Assembly: GCA_963669155.1 (NCBI GenBank)
Contig: OZ022596.1
Span: forward strand, 18,525,379-18,589,378
Direction of reading: 5' to 3'
Length of the DNA stretch: 64,000 nucleotides
Origin: Arbacia lixula
Lineage: Eukaryota > Echinodermata > Echinoidea > Arbacioida > Arbaciidae
Below, piece by piece: positions 12,086-23,874 of the stretch (positions within the stretch are counted from its first letter, which is position 1; every line of letters begins with the position of its first letter). The position numbers were made by a program, and so were the translations under genes. The notes beneath the pieces are model-generated. The model did not search any database. It was not told the origin of the DNA and was given only the letters and a program-made list of their open reading frames with translations.

Positions 12086-12155
12086 CGTAGTCTGTGTTAC
12101 CAGATATAGTTGTTAACAGATCCGGTTGTGTCCATGCACTCCATAGTCTAGTAAT

Positions 12156-13417
12156 AAAACGTAAATTTAACCACACCCCACTTGTTTCTATTGATAGTTA
12201 ACATACTAGGTTAGAGATACATAGGAGAGTTCCTCTACCTACATAATCATGTAATAACACGGGACTTCCGGTAAAATGTTGATAACAAACATTTATGAAC
12301 ATACAACGTATTTATTATTTGCTAATCCAAATCCTAGCCTTCAGCCCGGACCATTCGGGCATATCTCAGGATATGCTCAAAGACAAAATTTGGAATCGAA
12401 GAATTCGAATTTCCTCTTGAAGCTAACCACTAAAAAAGAAAACTCACATTAAAAAAAATAATTATATTTCATTAGTTTTGTTTCGGTTTCACCGGATTTG
12501 TTTTAATTATCATTGCGCTATTGCTATATTTCAGAATTAAAACAAATTTAAGAGCTCGCTGAGCGGATATATTTTCATTCTCAACAAACGTATACGAATG
12601 AATGAACATATACAATACATAATTATGCAAAATATAACATATAGAAATTCACACGGCTGTTTGAAAAATAAAGCATGGTAAAAGCATTAAATGTTAAAAT
12701 GATGACATGGTTCAATGTCGTAAATACCTTCCAAAAACCTCATAAATAAAGTTGTGTAAATTCCAAGAGCTCCTCTCAAGATAAAGGCCACCGCAAACAG
12801 TTTACGTTGTTCTTAATGTGGCTCGTAAATGTTCAACAGAATTTGGATTTGTCTTTAAAGGGACACACTAACTAAAATGCGGGAATGAAACCCCCGGAAA
12901 TAAATTGCATTGAATTGAATAAAAACCAAAAAACAGAAATAGACCTCGTCCACTAAAAAAAAAAGGAGTTTATTTGTGTTCAAATTTGTTATTTCTATCA
13001 CTGAATCCTGATTTTTGAGTGAAAATTTATGGACTGGGCAGTACCTGGGTAGCATTCAAGACGAAAGCAGAGAATGGGTTTGGAGCAGGGTGTGAGAGAC
13101 CAGCCAGGGATGCCCCTTGAGGCAGCGGGCAGATTAACATAGGATAGAGATCTGTATGGGCGGACCGTAATTGCAGCAACATCCTGATATGGATATGACA
13201 TCATCAATATTCATCGTTAACACTACCAACAATGACACCACTTGGAGCCAACAACGCAAGCAAATAACGAATAATCTTAAAGATTATATAATACAAATCA
13301 TATCAGATGGCTTCTGTTAAAAAACAAATATTTAAAAAAAAAAACATAACAATAATCACGAAAACGCATATCCATCATTGTTATCAAGCGTTGTGATTCA
13401 CCAGGGCGTTTTAAGGC
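12156..13417. other. Downstream region of the 13418-14434 gene
   Basis: AT-rich, with no exon seen. It probably holds the 3' UTR of the minus-strand gene. Confidence 0.4.
12969..12974 (-). terminator. Candidate poly(A) signal
   Basis: AATAAA on the minus strand, about 445 nt beyond the stop codon at 13418. It is an isolated hexamer, so the assignment is tentative. Confidence 0.3.
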
Positions 13418-14434
13418 CTATTCAAAGAAGCTATTCCTGTGCGTTCTGTCATGACTCAGATCAGACTTTGATGAGTGAGACATTTTGAGCGGGTCTTCCT
13501 CATCACTGTCAGATCCATCTCCCTCCGATACATCATCTTTGTCTTCCCCATCCAAAATGGACGCTTCCTCTGTTTCTTGTGGCAGATTCTCTTCGCGCGC
13601 GCTGACAGGTTTGCCCACGTCCGCTGCCCGCTTGTCCTCATCGCGCGGGCGGCGGTCGCGAACTGTGCGCGTTTGATCGTCTGACGAATCCCTGACTAGA
13701 CTCTTCTCCAGTCGTAAGAAACGCTCGTCGCGGTCGATTTTCATTTCGCGCATCTTCCGCTGTAAGCTGCGTACGTGTCTTTTCTCCTTCTCCTCGCGGT
13801 CCGCCTCGGCCTCCGGCCCGTAAAGCGGTAGACTCCCGCCACTCAGTCGTTTGCTCCCGCTGAAAGACTCCCGTCTGCGTCGCCGCAGATCCACCTCCGT
13901 TTTGCTCTTTCTCGGCAGAGTAAGCTCAATACCGTGCAGCTGCGTGAAGCTCCCACGCGTGTTTTGAGACCTTGCACTTGCGTCACCAACATCACTTGCA
14001 CGCATGCTCAGACTAGGCACAGACGACGCAAATTCAGGTAGAGATAGACTCCTTTTAGGCGTTAGCGCGGGCAAGGAGAGGCGCTTTTCAAACGACGACA
14101 GGTCTTCCATCATCTGCGCTGCGGACCGCCGCACCTTCCCGAAGGGACGCCTGGCGCGGACGTCTGGCTCGGTGGTTTTCATGGTGACCTCGGGCAGGAA
14201 TGACGTATGGTACACGCCCATCTCGCGCAGCTCCGTTTCCTTGATGGCCTGGTTGAGTAGAAACGACTGTTGCTGCCAGTCTAGCAGGTTTTTGGCGCGC
14301 CTGCGGTCGACGTGCAGCTGTTTAAGGCGGTCCTCCAGCAGCATCCCGGCAAATCGGTTGTCTTTCAGCAAGACACCCTGGATCGCACTCACCGGTAGAG
14401 GGCCTTTCCATCGCTTCTTTCTCACACCGCTCAT
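13418..14434 (-). CDS. Unrecognised 338-residue basic, serine-rich protein
   Basis: One uninterrupted 339-codon frame, far longer and more GC/CpG-rich than the DNA around it, which argues that it is real. The chosen ATG at 14434 is the first in frame. I do not recognise the family. What can be seen: a very basic start (RKKRWKG); a probable coiled coil at about residues 28-75 (LLEDRLKQLHVDRRRAKNLL, then Q-rich); Ser/Pro-rich stretches at 130-200 with repeated 'SLSLP'-type words that could be phosphosites; an RRRRRESFSGSKR basic patch near 185-197; a charged helix near 215-245; and an acidic tail (DEEDP) near residue 315. There is no signal peptide or membrane segment, so a cytosolic, cytoskeletal or nuclear location is possible. 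It may be the sole coding exon or part of a longer gene. Existence is fairly sure; function is unknown. Confidence 0.7.
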   Translation of the reverse strand: MSGVRKKRWKGPLPVSAIQGVLLKDNRFAGMLLEDRLKQLHVDRRRAKNLLDWQQQSFLLNQAIKETELREMGVYHTSFLPEVTMKTTEPDVRARRPFGKVRRSAAQMMEDLSSFEKRLSLPALTPKRSLSLPEFASSVPSLSMRASDVGDASARSQNTRGSFTQLHGIELTLPRKSKTEVDLRRRRRESFSGSKRLSGGSLPLYGPEAEADREEKEKRHVRSLQRKMREMKIDRDERFLRLEKSLVRDSSDDQTRTVRDRRPRDEDKRAADVGKPVSAREENLPQETEEASILDGEDKDDVSEGDGSDSDEEDPLKMSHSSKSDLSHDRTHRNSFFE

Positions 14435-14852
14435 GCTGTCATTCCATTGAGTTGGGTCGTAGTGGAAATCAAGGTGTCCTCAGGATCCTCAAATCAAAAT
14501 CATATAAAAACAAAATTAAAGAGTTAATTCGTGCTTTTAAATCATATTGTTTATCAATTTTCTTTATTTCACAGGACTAACCATGACTAAATAACCACTT
14601 ATTTGGTCTAAATACAGTTGTGAGATTAAAAAGATCAACAACACATCTCTCAAAGGAGGTGTGTTGTAGAGAGTCAACAATCTTCCACACCGCCTACTAG
14701 GAAAATTTGTCCTATGGTGCACAGCACATTTGGTGCAATGTTTCTACATGTATTTTCGGTGTCATAGACTATACATTAGGCCGGACGTGGATCTTACTAC
14801 AACATAATTCGGGATGTCGCCGGGCGTTGCATTATGGGACGACTTTCCCCTT
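14435..14852. other. Upstream region of the 13418-14434 gene
   Basis: AT-rich. Inverse words ACACATCTCTCAAAGGAG and GGTGTGTTGTAGAGAG at 14640-14670 could form a small hairpin. No TATA box can be assigned. Confidence 0.35.
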
Positions 14853-15009
14853 AAGGCCATCGCACACGACACGATTTTCCAGTAGTACGGGACCACGACA
14901 GTAAATGTGACGTCACCTTCTTGCACAAATCCAATGGCCGGGTCCTGCGATTCAGCCAGTCGCAGAGTCGCACGACTGATCGGATCGTGTCGTCTGCTGT
15001 GGCCTTTAA
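14853..15009. mobile_element. MITE, family G, copy 2
   Basis: Left end AAGGCCATCGCACACGACAC, right end ATCGTGTCGTCTGCTGTGGC followed by CTTT. It holds ATGTGACGTCACCTTCTTGC and CGGGTCCTGCGATTCAGCC. This is the best preserved copy; the ends are imperfect inverse repeats. Confidence 0.75.
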
Positions 15010-15218
15010 AGGTGTATGGAATATTGCATGTAGTCTTAAGGTCATGATGCCATTTCATGTGGCAGTGACATCAATAAAGAGTTCGCTTGAAGCGAGTCAA
15101 CAAAAGTCTCTTTTTTGGAGTGTCAATATTAGCCCAGGAATTAGAAAGCACTTAATACGGCGCCCAGGCAAGCATTCAGTCTATTGTGACTCCTGTTTTC
15201 AGAAATGTGCTCCTTTTT

Positions 15219-15455
15219 CTGCCCTACTCTGACAAAAGGAATCAAGTGACAAATCACTCAAATCTGGGTTATTGGTACTCTTAGTTTATACTCAGCATAT
15301 ATACCGGCAAAATGTGGGAAAGAAAGATTCATCTTGCCGCAAGATATTCAATCGAAAATGATGTGGTGTTGCATTGATGCCAATGCAAGTGACAGACATA
15401 TTTTGCTCATTTACAAGAAAAGTCTCTTTTGTTAGTTGCTTCCTTTTGTCAGATT
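15219..15455. mobile_element. MITE, family O, copy 1
   Basis: Left end CTGCCCTACTCTGACAAAAG, right end TTGCTTCCTTTTGTCAGATT. The internal order (CAAATCACTCAAATCTGGGT, ATCTTGCCGCAAGATATTC, CAATGCAAGTGACAGACA) matches 34521-34902 read on the other strand. Confidence 0.65.
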
Positions 15456-16185
15456 AAGGCATTTTTGCCTTGATGGTGGTAACACAGGTCCTATGATGGT
15501 CAGGCTAGCCCTTTTGCAGGTCAAACAATCACATTTTGTAAAAAAAAACCCAACAAACACGGAAATGGAAGGAAATGTTGTATTTGAACTTCCTTTACTA
15601 CCTTTATTGGAGAAAGAAACCGACTTTGAGCGGAATTATATTGATCTTTAGATAATAATATGGAGCTTTTATGTAGCGCTTGATACAATACAGTTTCTAA
15701 GCGCTTTACAAGTTAAACATGAAATAAATGAAACAAGTACAACATAATAAATTAGAATGGAGTAAAAGTATGAATTATAGGTGTATAACATTAAGAGGTA
15801 ATCAAATATAAATCGCATTAACTCTTAATCATATAACAACAACTCAATAAATGAAATAGCAAGATAATAACAGATAACTGGTAATTACTAGAGTGTCAAA
15901 CATTAAGAGGTAATGAAATATCAATCATATGACAACAAAATGAAATAGCAAGATAGCAGGTAACTGATCATTGAAACAGTTTACTTGTTTGCACTCATGT
16001 TTTTAACCCTCTTTGTGCCAGACAAAATGAGGCTCTTTATGTTTGTGTGTATTACTTGTGAATGAATATACTTGTGGCATTTAAAGGGTTAATAGACACA
16101 GTACTTATAACTTGACAGTTGATCTAGTGCACCAATAGTTCAGAGAGTTTAGCTTCGACCAGCATGCAGGGATAGAGCGAAGAGA
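15456..16185. other. No gene seen; short internal duplication
   Basis: The block CATTAAGAGGTAATCAAATA at 15790 recurs as CATTAAGAGGTAATGAAATA at 15900, with shared flanks, so there is a local ~110-bp duplication. A 71-codon frame at 15436 is not supported. Confidence 0.4.
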
Positions 16186-16510
16186 GTGAGAGGGGAAGAG
16201 TGAGAGATAGCGAAGAGAGGGACAGAGAGAGAGATTTGAGAAACAGATAAAGAGAGACATTTGAGAGACAGAGAGAGAGAGAGAGAGAGACAGAGAGAGG
16301 TTTGAGAGACAGATAAAGATGAGACATTTGAGAGACAGAGAGAGAGAGAAAGCGCGCGAGAAAGAGACATATTGATAGCGAAGAGAGAGAAAGAGACAGA
16401 TAGAAGAGAGAAAGAGACAGATAGAAGAGAGAAAGAGACAGATAGAAGAGAGAGAGACAGAGAGAGAGAAACATTTGTGAGAGAGAAAGAGAAGGAGAGA
16501 GAGAGAAAGG
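16186..16510. repeat. (AG)n-rich microsatellite region
   Basis: Over 300 bp of GAGA with GACAGATA-type variants, including three AGAAAGAGACAGATAGAAG units at 16390-16450. It generates long Ser/Leu frames that are not genes. Confidence 0.95.
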
Positions 16511-17744
16511 GGGGGGGGAGTGGGAGAACAGTAGGACATTTCATGAAAGTTTCAGTGAAATCCTCGGTTTTTGATTGGCTGAGAGGCACTAGTCTCTGAC
16601 TGTTACTATGGTAACTGTCGGCGAAAGACAACGTGTCAGTGCACACAGAAGTAGAATGTGTTCCTGAATAAGACTTGAGGAAGTCTAGGGATCTAGGGAT
16701 ATAAATGCACTTTACTATGATATGACACACAAAGGCAATAGATATGATGTCTTAACGCGCTTCCAGACGATGAAAACACACATTTTAAAAGGAAGACTTG
16801 TATTTTAAAAATATTTCTTGCACCGTTTTGCCTCATCATGTCTGTAATTTCATGTGCTTGTCACCATGAAATTTAAAAGCTTGCTATCTAGGAGACACAA
16901 TGAAAGTCAAAATCAGAGATGGTAAAAAAAAAATATATCGTCTTCTCCACTCTAACACCCAACGCCCATACAGTCTCTCCACGTCTTGGCCTTCGGTTAT
17001 GGCGGTGGTCATGGTAATGGAAAATATAACTCCTTCACACCTTCTTCGTGAATAGATATAGTAAGATGCAAAGCAGCGTCATGACAGCCCAGCCTTGAGT
17101 CGCATCCTTTCCTTTCCTCCCCTCTTTTGACAATCTTGAATGATACTCCGCTCCCGACAGGTGGTGCGCGGCTATTCTTCCTTTATTCGGCGAGATCCGC
17201 TTGGAGTCACGCCAGGCGGGCGGCGCGATCAAGCCAGCGAGTTCGCTTCCGCGGCGCCGTGCGGGCAGAATAAGGCGCCATTAACTCGCTCAGTCCCATA
17301 TGCGGTAAATGGTGTTACACGGATTCATATGGGATTATCAAAGGTCGGTACTGAGAGGGGTAACACGTTAACACGTGTAACACGTGTGTGTGTGTGTGTG
17401 TGTGTGTATTACAGTTGCTAAAATACACCACTGACACGTAAAGTAAAGGCAGCGTAGTTCTTTTGTCGAAATAATTATTATGTTGGGTGAATACTACATT
17501 AAATATAAAATCACATTTCAAAGTATCCCCAAGAATAAAGGAATTGAACAATGACTACAGGCAGGCAAAATGTCCACAATCATTTCAAACAAAACAAACC
17601 AAAACAAATCTGATTTGACATTTTCACCGTAGAATTATTATTACAAAAGATGACAATCAGAGTAAAGAAATTGATTAAACAGTACACAGCTTATCACAGC
17701 GTACCGCAAAGTGACTACCCAAAATCCAGATTTGGAAACTTTAA
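16511..17744. other. No gene seen; GC-rich patch and (TG)n
   Basis: A GC-rich patch at 17140-17280 has no exon-like reading frame that I trust. A (TG)n tract lies at about 17385-17407. Confidence 0.4.
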
Positions 17745-17860
17745 AGCTCTATTATCCTTTGACGGATTTTTGTCAAACTGTCATTGATTAGTGTCTTTCT
17801 TGGTCAGACTAGTTTTATTTAACCAAACTTAACTTCAGGGTGGACTGTCCCTGTAGTATA
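17745..17860. mobile_element. MITE family A, right-end fragment (copy 5)
   Basis: TTATCCTTTGACGGATTTTT through CAGGGTGGACTGTCCCTGTA, the right arm only. It abuts the satellite that follows. Confidence 0.6.
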
Positions 17861-19175
17861 CCGTCCAAAAACATCAATGCTTACCATGCTTGCTGTCGAG
17901 TTATCCAAATGAGGTAAATAATCCACAATTGTTTTTCAAAATATGTGATGTTAAGCAGGTTAAATGATATCCACAACCTGCCCACTACCAATGAAACATC
18001 GCATTGAATCACCACGTACAATCACTCATGTTAGATCAATCCCTGTTCCCCGTTTCATATACCGTCTATATAACATCTATACATACTGTCGTCCAAATGA
18101 GGTACGGAATCTACAACACTACTTATCAAATATGTGATATCAATCTAACAAAACGATGTCCCCAAATTGCCCGCAGTTAATGCAACATCGCATTGATTTG
18201 CTACATGGAGTACGTCACCACCTAAGATTATTATCCTGTTATTCCCATACCGTCATGATAACGTTGACTGCCAATTCATTCAACGAGTCAAATAATCCAC
18301 AACCATATAATGTACATAATCATTCGATGAAGTTGAATGATATCCACACATTTCAATTTCATACAGCATATGAAACATTAAATAAATTCGATACATAGAG
18401 TCACTCATGTAAGAAACTACTCTGTCTTTTACGTAGCGTCCACATAACATACTTACTGTCGTTTGATCCAAATAAGGCAACGGATCCTTAACACTGCTTT
18501 TCAAATATGTGATATCAATCGAGCGAAATGATATCCACAAATTGTCCGCAGTTAATGCAACATCGCGTTGAATCACTACGGAGAGTCACTCATATAAGAT
18601 TATTCACTGTTCCGTCTTTCATAATACAGTTCAGATAACATCCTGTCTAAATACTGTCATTTTATTGAAATGTGGCAGCGAATCCACAACACTGCTTCCC
18701 AGGTATCTAATGTCAATCGAGCGAGAAAAATGTCAGCAAAGTACTCTCAGCTAACATGGCCAAAAGAACATCACATTGAATCAACCACAGAGAGTCACTC
18801 AGATCGTTCATTGTTCCGTTTTTCATATAGAGTTGAGATAACATCATTTGTAAATACTGTCGGTTTATTCAAATGTGGCACCGAATCCACAACACTGCTT
18901 CCCAAACAACGTGAAAGCAATCGAACGAAATGATATCCACAAGTCATGGTAGTTGCTCGCCATGAAACATTGCATTGATTAACGACATAGAGTAACTGAT
19001 GTAAGATTGCTCCTCAGTTTTCATATAGCGTCCAGATCACATCCATACTTGCCGTCGTTTGATCCAAATGAGGCAAATAATCCACAACAAATCGATTATA
19101 ATCAAGCGAAATGTAATCCACAAATTGCCCGCAAATTAACATCGCATTGATCACAAAGAGTCACGCGTTATAGCA
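17861..19175. repeat. Seven-unit ~190-bp tandem satellite
   Basis: Diverged tandem units of about 170-210 bp. The landmark CATCGCATTGAATC (or a near form) occurs near 17998, 18185, 18368, 18560, 18769, 18968 and 19140. Each unit also has a 'TACTGTCGTTTGATCCAAAT' block, 'AATCCACAAC', 'GATATCCACAA' and 'AGAGTCACTCA'. On the minus strand the block gives ACGACAGTAAGTATG, a donor-like word repeated in several units, but I find no exon attached. The units are too diverged for recent expansion. Confidence 0.85.
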
Positions 19176-19744
19176 CAGGTTGATGAGGGCGATTACTTGC
19201 AATAAGTACGATCACATTTCGTTGTGTTATCGCTAATGTCGTTGCTGTCTGGAGATAACGGTGTTAACTGCATGCACCTCGCCGCCCACCGCGCTCAACC
19301 ACACAACTCCTTGAATCCCTGATTTTCTTGACTGTTTCGGGGTAAACAAAGTACAATAGGGACGATTTCAATATTGACTTTACTTTGTGATCGGTCAATA
19401 TTTAGGCATTAGTAAGCTCTTGGTAACACGAGGACGACAATGCGATTGGAGTTTGGAAACCAAATCAATTGTGGAGGACGACAAAAAGACAGCTAAACTT
19501 AGCTCCTCTGTTATTCTACCTTTCATTGCTCCATCAACACACCCAAGGGTGTAGAGAATAACCACAATCAATGACAATAGTCAGTTTCATTTATCAGATG
19601 ATTGATACGCCATCATTTTTTCAATTGTTGCATCCCAGTACATCCCGGTCCTTATCTTGTGTATGATATATTTTCTATATAATTATACTCTAACTACATC
19701 TATTTATAACTATACCCCTGTCCTTCCATCGAGTATGATACATT

Positions 19745-19790
<46 letters not shown>

Positions 19791-20865
19791 TTCTATAACT
19801 TTATCCTGTTCCTGCTATTGAATACGATATGATGTTCCGATCATTTTTATTTGTATGAATTTCTTCTTTTCCCTTTCGTATTCTGCTCATTTTATTTCCG
19901 TCTATCATCCTTTTATCTCTCAAACTTCTTTTTTTTTCTTTCGTCTTTCCTTCCTTTATATCTTCTTTCTCTCTTTTCTTGTTCGTTATCTTGAACATCG
20001 CAATGGAAACAGGTCCATTAACGCAGTAAAGATGGACATTTCACGTCAATCTTATGATACGATAATTGTGATTATAGGCCAATCGTGGCAATGGGACTTT
20101 GGGAGATGTCAATATTTACCCCAAGTTTTATTGGTCTCTGACATAAACTCAGCATGAAAGACAACCTACACCTTGTACATATGAATGTAACAGTGGTATG
20201 TTTGAGTCGATTTCTTTTATTTGCATGCCGTGTCAGTCTTGATTTCATTATTTCTGAACCAAAAATAATGAATTGAACTGACGTGCACATGTAATGTTTT
20301 TTTTCCCAAACGTTTAATAAAGATACTCATATTGCATTTTCGTATAATGTTAATTATTCTGCTATAAAAAAAAAAAAAAAAAAAAACATGGGTCTATTAT
20401 GTGTGTTACCCCGTTCCCGACGTGGGGTGGGGCGTTAAACCTGTAAGATTTGAGAAGAGGAAGGAGAACGAAGATCAGTCAGTGTTGGTGTGGTCATCAG
20501 CATAGAATGGTGACGATCACCCAAAACCACTACTGACTTTCTCCTGTTCCTCAGCTCATTCCACTCCAGGCATAGGGGTGTGTAAAATTTTAGGGGGTGG
20601 ACTTTTGGTCAATATTATTCATTTTTACCCGCGTCACATGTGTAATACGTTGTACATTAACTTCCTGATTGATTTGACATTGTACAGTCTTCGACAACAT
20701 GTAATTCGTTCTGAGGTGAGGATATCACTAACATTTACTGAAAAGAATATAATAACATGTTATGGGACAGTAATTTATTCTTGCTAATTTTAAACTCCAT
20801 AGAATGGCGTCCTCCGCAATGTCTGTTCACGTGCTCAGAATCTGAGACTGACTAACCGAGACTAA
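19176..20865. other. No gene seen; (TA)n and poly(A) tracts
   Basis: (TA)n near 19752-19789, a T/C-rich stretch at 19855-19990 and an A homopolymer near 20367-20387. No exon could be supported. Confidence 0.45.
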
Positions 20866-21045
20866 AACCCACCGCAGACCGCACGATCCGATCAGTCGTA
20901 CGACTCTGCGACAGACTAAATGGCAGGACCCGGTGATTGGATTTCTACGCAAAGGTGACGTCACATTTCCAGTGGTGGCAGGGCCCTTGTCACTGCAGAT
21001 CGAGTCGTGGCAAAATCGCGTTGTCTGCGGCGCCTTGCAACCGTG
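20866..21045. mobile_element. MITE, family G, copy 3 (inverted)
   Basis: Inverse order to the other two copies: CGATCCGATCAGTCGTACGA, then GGCAGGACCCGGTGATTGG, then GGTGACGTCACATTTCC, then TCGTGGCAAAATCGCGTTGT. It lies about 0.9 kb upstream of the SLC46 start. Confidence 0.7.
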
Positions 21046-21968
21046 CGTTGTGTGCCAGATAAACTGCTGCTCTAGGATATTTTCTGAGAAAGGGTATAGA
21101 CCTATATGGCACAGAAAGAGTTAAGAAACCACATGCCTATAAAGCATACATACCATCATACATGATATTCCATTCATATCACAGACATATATGTTTTGTT
21201 GTTATCAGTGGCTTGTTTAACGAGAGCTAAAACCATGTAAGTGAATTAAATTACATCCCTATCTAGAAAGTGCTGGTAGATGTGTGTGAGTGCATGAGGC
21301 GACTTCCTACTCATAGTGTAATAAACTATGACATGCGGGTAGAACACGCACGTCATACATCATGTCTCGGAGTCTTCCGTACCATAAGAGAGCATTGGTC
21401 CTACAATCACTCCTGTGTTGGAATGCGTTTGAAGGAGTTTTCTGAAATTCTGGTCAACAGGGAATACATTTTGACGCGATTTCTTCTGTTTTCTTCTGCG
21501 TTTGTGAGCCGATATTGTGTAAACATTAACAACGCGTCAGTGGTTGGCTGAGTCTTGTTGTTTTCGTGGACCAAGTTTCCCAGCTGCGCTATCAGGATCA
21601 ATAATGCGATTCAACTTTCTAAGATATTGAATGTAATGTCTGTCACTGTACTACTGTGTGGAAACTCTTACTGTTCTCGTTGATTAAAGAAAGTCAACTA
21701 TTCGTATTGCGGCCCTGGGCAATTCCATATTATGCAGATCTAGTACGGAGAAAATGGGTAACAAACTTGGCATGATTGTCTTCGTCGCATTCGACACTGT
21801 CCTTCTTGACAGATCTAGAAGCTAATTACCTTGCAACATTACAATTCAGTCGGGATTTGGTAGAAATACTTTTGTCCGTCATTGCTGGTAAGATTCTGTA
21901 TTGGCTTGGTGATTGCGTACAGTAAGGGATTTTGCGTCGCCTTATACTGATCTGCTATATAGCGCAAC
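21046..21968 (+). other. 5' flank of the SLC46-like gene
   Basis: Should contain the promoter and 5' UTR. I cannot place a TATA box or transcription start with confidence. No upstream ATG frame extends into the CDS. Confidence 0.4.
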
Positions 21969-23028
21969 ATGGTAGGAAAAATATTCAAGTTCGGCAGTGA
22001 CACCGATGACGAAGGCATAGTGTTTGAGGACTTTCCGACCTCCGAACAGACGGAGCTGCTCAATGAGGGTGACGATCACGGCAAGGAAAAGGCACGAGGC
22101 CGATGGCTGACGGTCGAGCCCGTGGTCCTACTGTTCTACACAGCCTACAGTATGACATCGACCATGCGCACCGAGTATGTCAACTACCGCGTCTTTCGCG
22201 ACTTCAACATCCACACGGGAATTTACAGTGCGCAGAATCCGTGGAACGAAGGCTGTGATTGGTTGAACAACGCGTCGGGCTGGGAGAGCGCGCATGTGGA
22301 AAGCGCGCAGGCTGAGGTATCGTATTGGTTGCTCATCTATAATCTGGTCGAGATTCTCCCTGCTATGATCATATCGCCCCTGATCGGTGTCTGGAGTGAT
22401 CGGTCTGGCCGGAAGCGCGCCATGTTGATGCCAACATCCGGGTACTTGCTTGGCCTCGTCGTCTGGATCGCGGTCATCTACACAGAGGCGTCCAAGTCGT
22501 ATTTGACGCTCGCACACTTCATCATCGGCGCCTTCGGTGACTTCCCCTGCCTCCTCGCCATCTGCAACGCCTACCTCTGCGACATCACCACGCAGAAGTC
22601 CCGAACATATCGCATGATCGTCCTCGGCATCGTCATCGAGTTCACCACGGGAGTATCGCAGATCGCCATCGGCTTCTGGGTATACTACGCAGGCTTCATC
22701 CCGGCCTTCTGGTTCGTTTTCACTGCGGTGCTGTTAGCCATCCTCTACATTGTCTTATGCGTAGAGGAATCAAAGATACCTGACAGCGAACCGCCGCCCC
22801 GTCTGTTCTCCGTGACGCAATTTGACGCGGTCTTTGCGCTGTTTTCGAGCGCGGGCAGCGAAAAGAGGTTCCAACTAGTCTCATACTTAGTCGTTCTTGG
22901 CGTGCATATGATGATACTTCACTCCACCTTCCTCCTCGTACTGGTCTACGTCATCAACTACCCTCTGTGCTGGACGTCCGTGGTCGTGGGCTTCTACATC
23001 GCCTGCTCACTCCTACTCGGATCTGCAG
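21969..23028 (+). CDS. SLC46A: SLC46-like exon 1
   Basis: Codes residues 1-353 plus one base. It ends GGATCTGCAG before GTCAGC (phase 1). The exon is GC-rich against AT-rich flanks. It holds the N-tail, about the first eight TM segments and the MFS signature. Confidence 0.92.
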
Positions 23029-23820
23029 GTCAGCATTCACAGCCCATCATTTACGCTCTCATTTTTGTTTTCATCAATTGCACTTTGAAACATTTATTTT
23101 CCTTCAGAAACATGTCTTACATATAAACGGAACAAAGTGCATTCACACACACTTCGGTATCATTTACAATGATAACAATTATTTCAAATAGAATAGTATT
23201 AAACAATTTTGATTGAAGAAAAACATGAAGGCAGAAACAATCTTTTAAGCAATGCTTGAGGCAGACATGCCTAAGCAAGATGCACTTGGCACACATAAAC
23301 AAAAACATCTTTGCAAAAACTATAGGAGGACAAACAAAAACACAAAAGAAACAACGTAATGATACCCATTACCAAGTACCGACATGCCCATATCATTTTC
23401 AACACTCCAGTTTCTTGCTTATGGGAATAAACAGATGAATCTCGCCCGTCCACACACCATGACACCCCACCCTCCGTGCTAATAAACCTCCTCTCACGAC
23501 CCCCCCCCCCCCCCCCCCTCGGTTAAATATAGTATTGTCGTTTAGAAGGACAAAAGTAAATGCCGACGAAATGCCAAAGATTAAAAAGCAAAAATCATGA
23601 GGCTTCATCCATTAAATGTTAAGATTTAAACCCTCGCAGGAGTAGATGCTTGTTAAGTTTATTTTGGCAATTCAGTCCCAAAGGATCATAAAAATAGTGA
23701 GTATAGTAATTTTTAACAGTCTTTCTTTCTTTCCCTCTTTATTGCGCTGTTCCCCTTTCTATCTATCACTTGCCTTCGTTCGCTCTTTCCTTCTCACCCC
23801 TTCATCTCTCCCTCCCACTG

Positions 23821-23874
<54 letters not shown>

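Larger units (their letters stand above)
11126..12155. mobile_element. TIR element family B with two nested MITEs
   Basis: The left arm is TAGCCTAGTTACTAGGTTCT followed by GCATGGACACAACC. The right arm is AGTCTGTGTTACCAGATATA, then TTGTGTCCATGCACTCC. A family A MITE sits in the TTAA of the left arm (11167-11681), and a family D element lies next to the right arm (11783-12085). The unoccupied TTAA persists in the right arm near 12112. Confidence 0.7.

Noticed and set aside
16105-16730. Long Ser/Leu-rich open frames on the minus strand
   Set aside because: They are translations of the (AG)n tract in all frames; no splice context and no domain.
19395-19577. Minus-strand frame with a leader-like hydrophobic start
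   Set aside because: The apparent start is TTG rather than ATG in the sequence, and no donor or domain follows.
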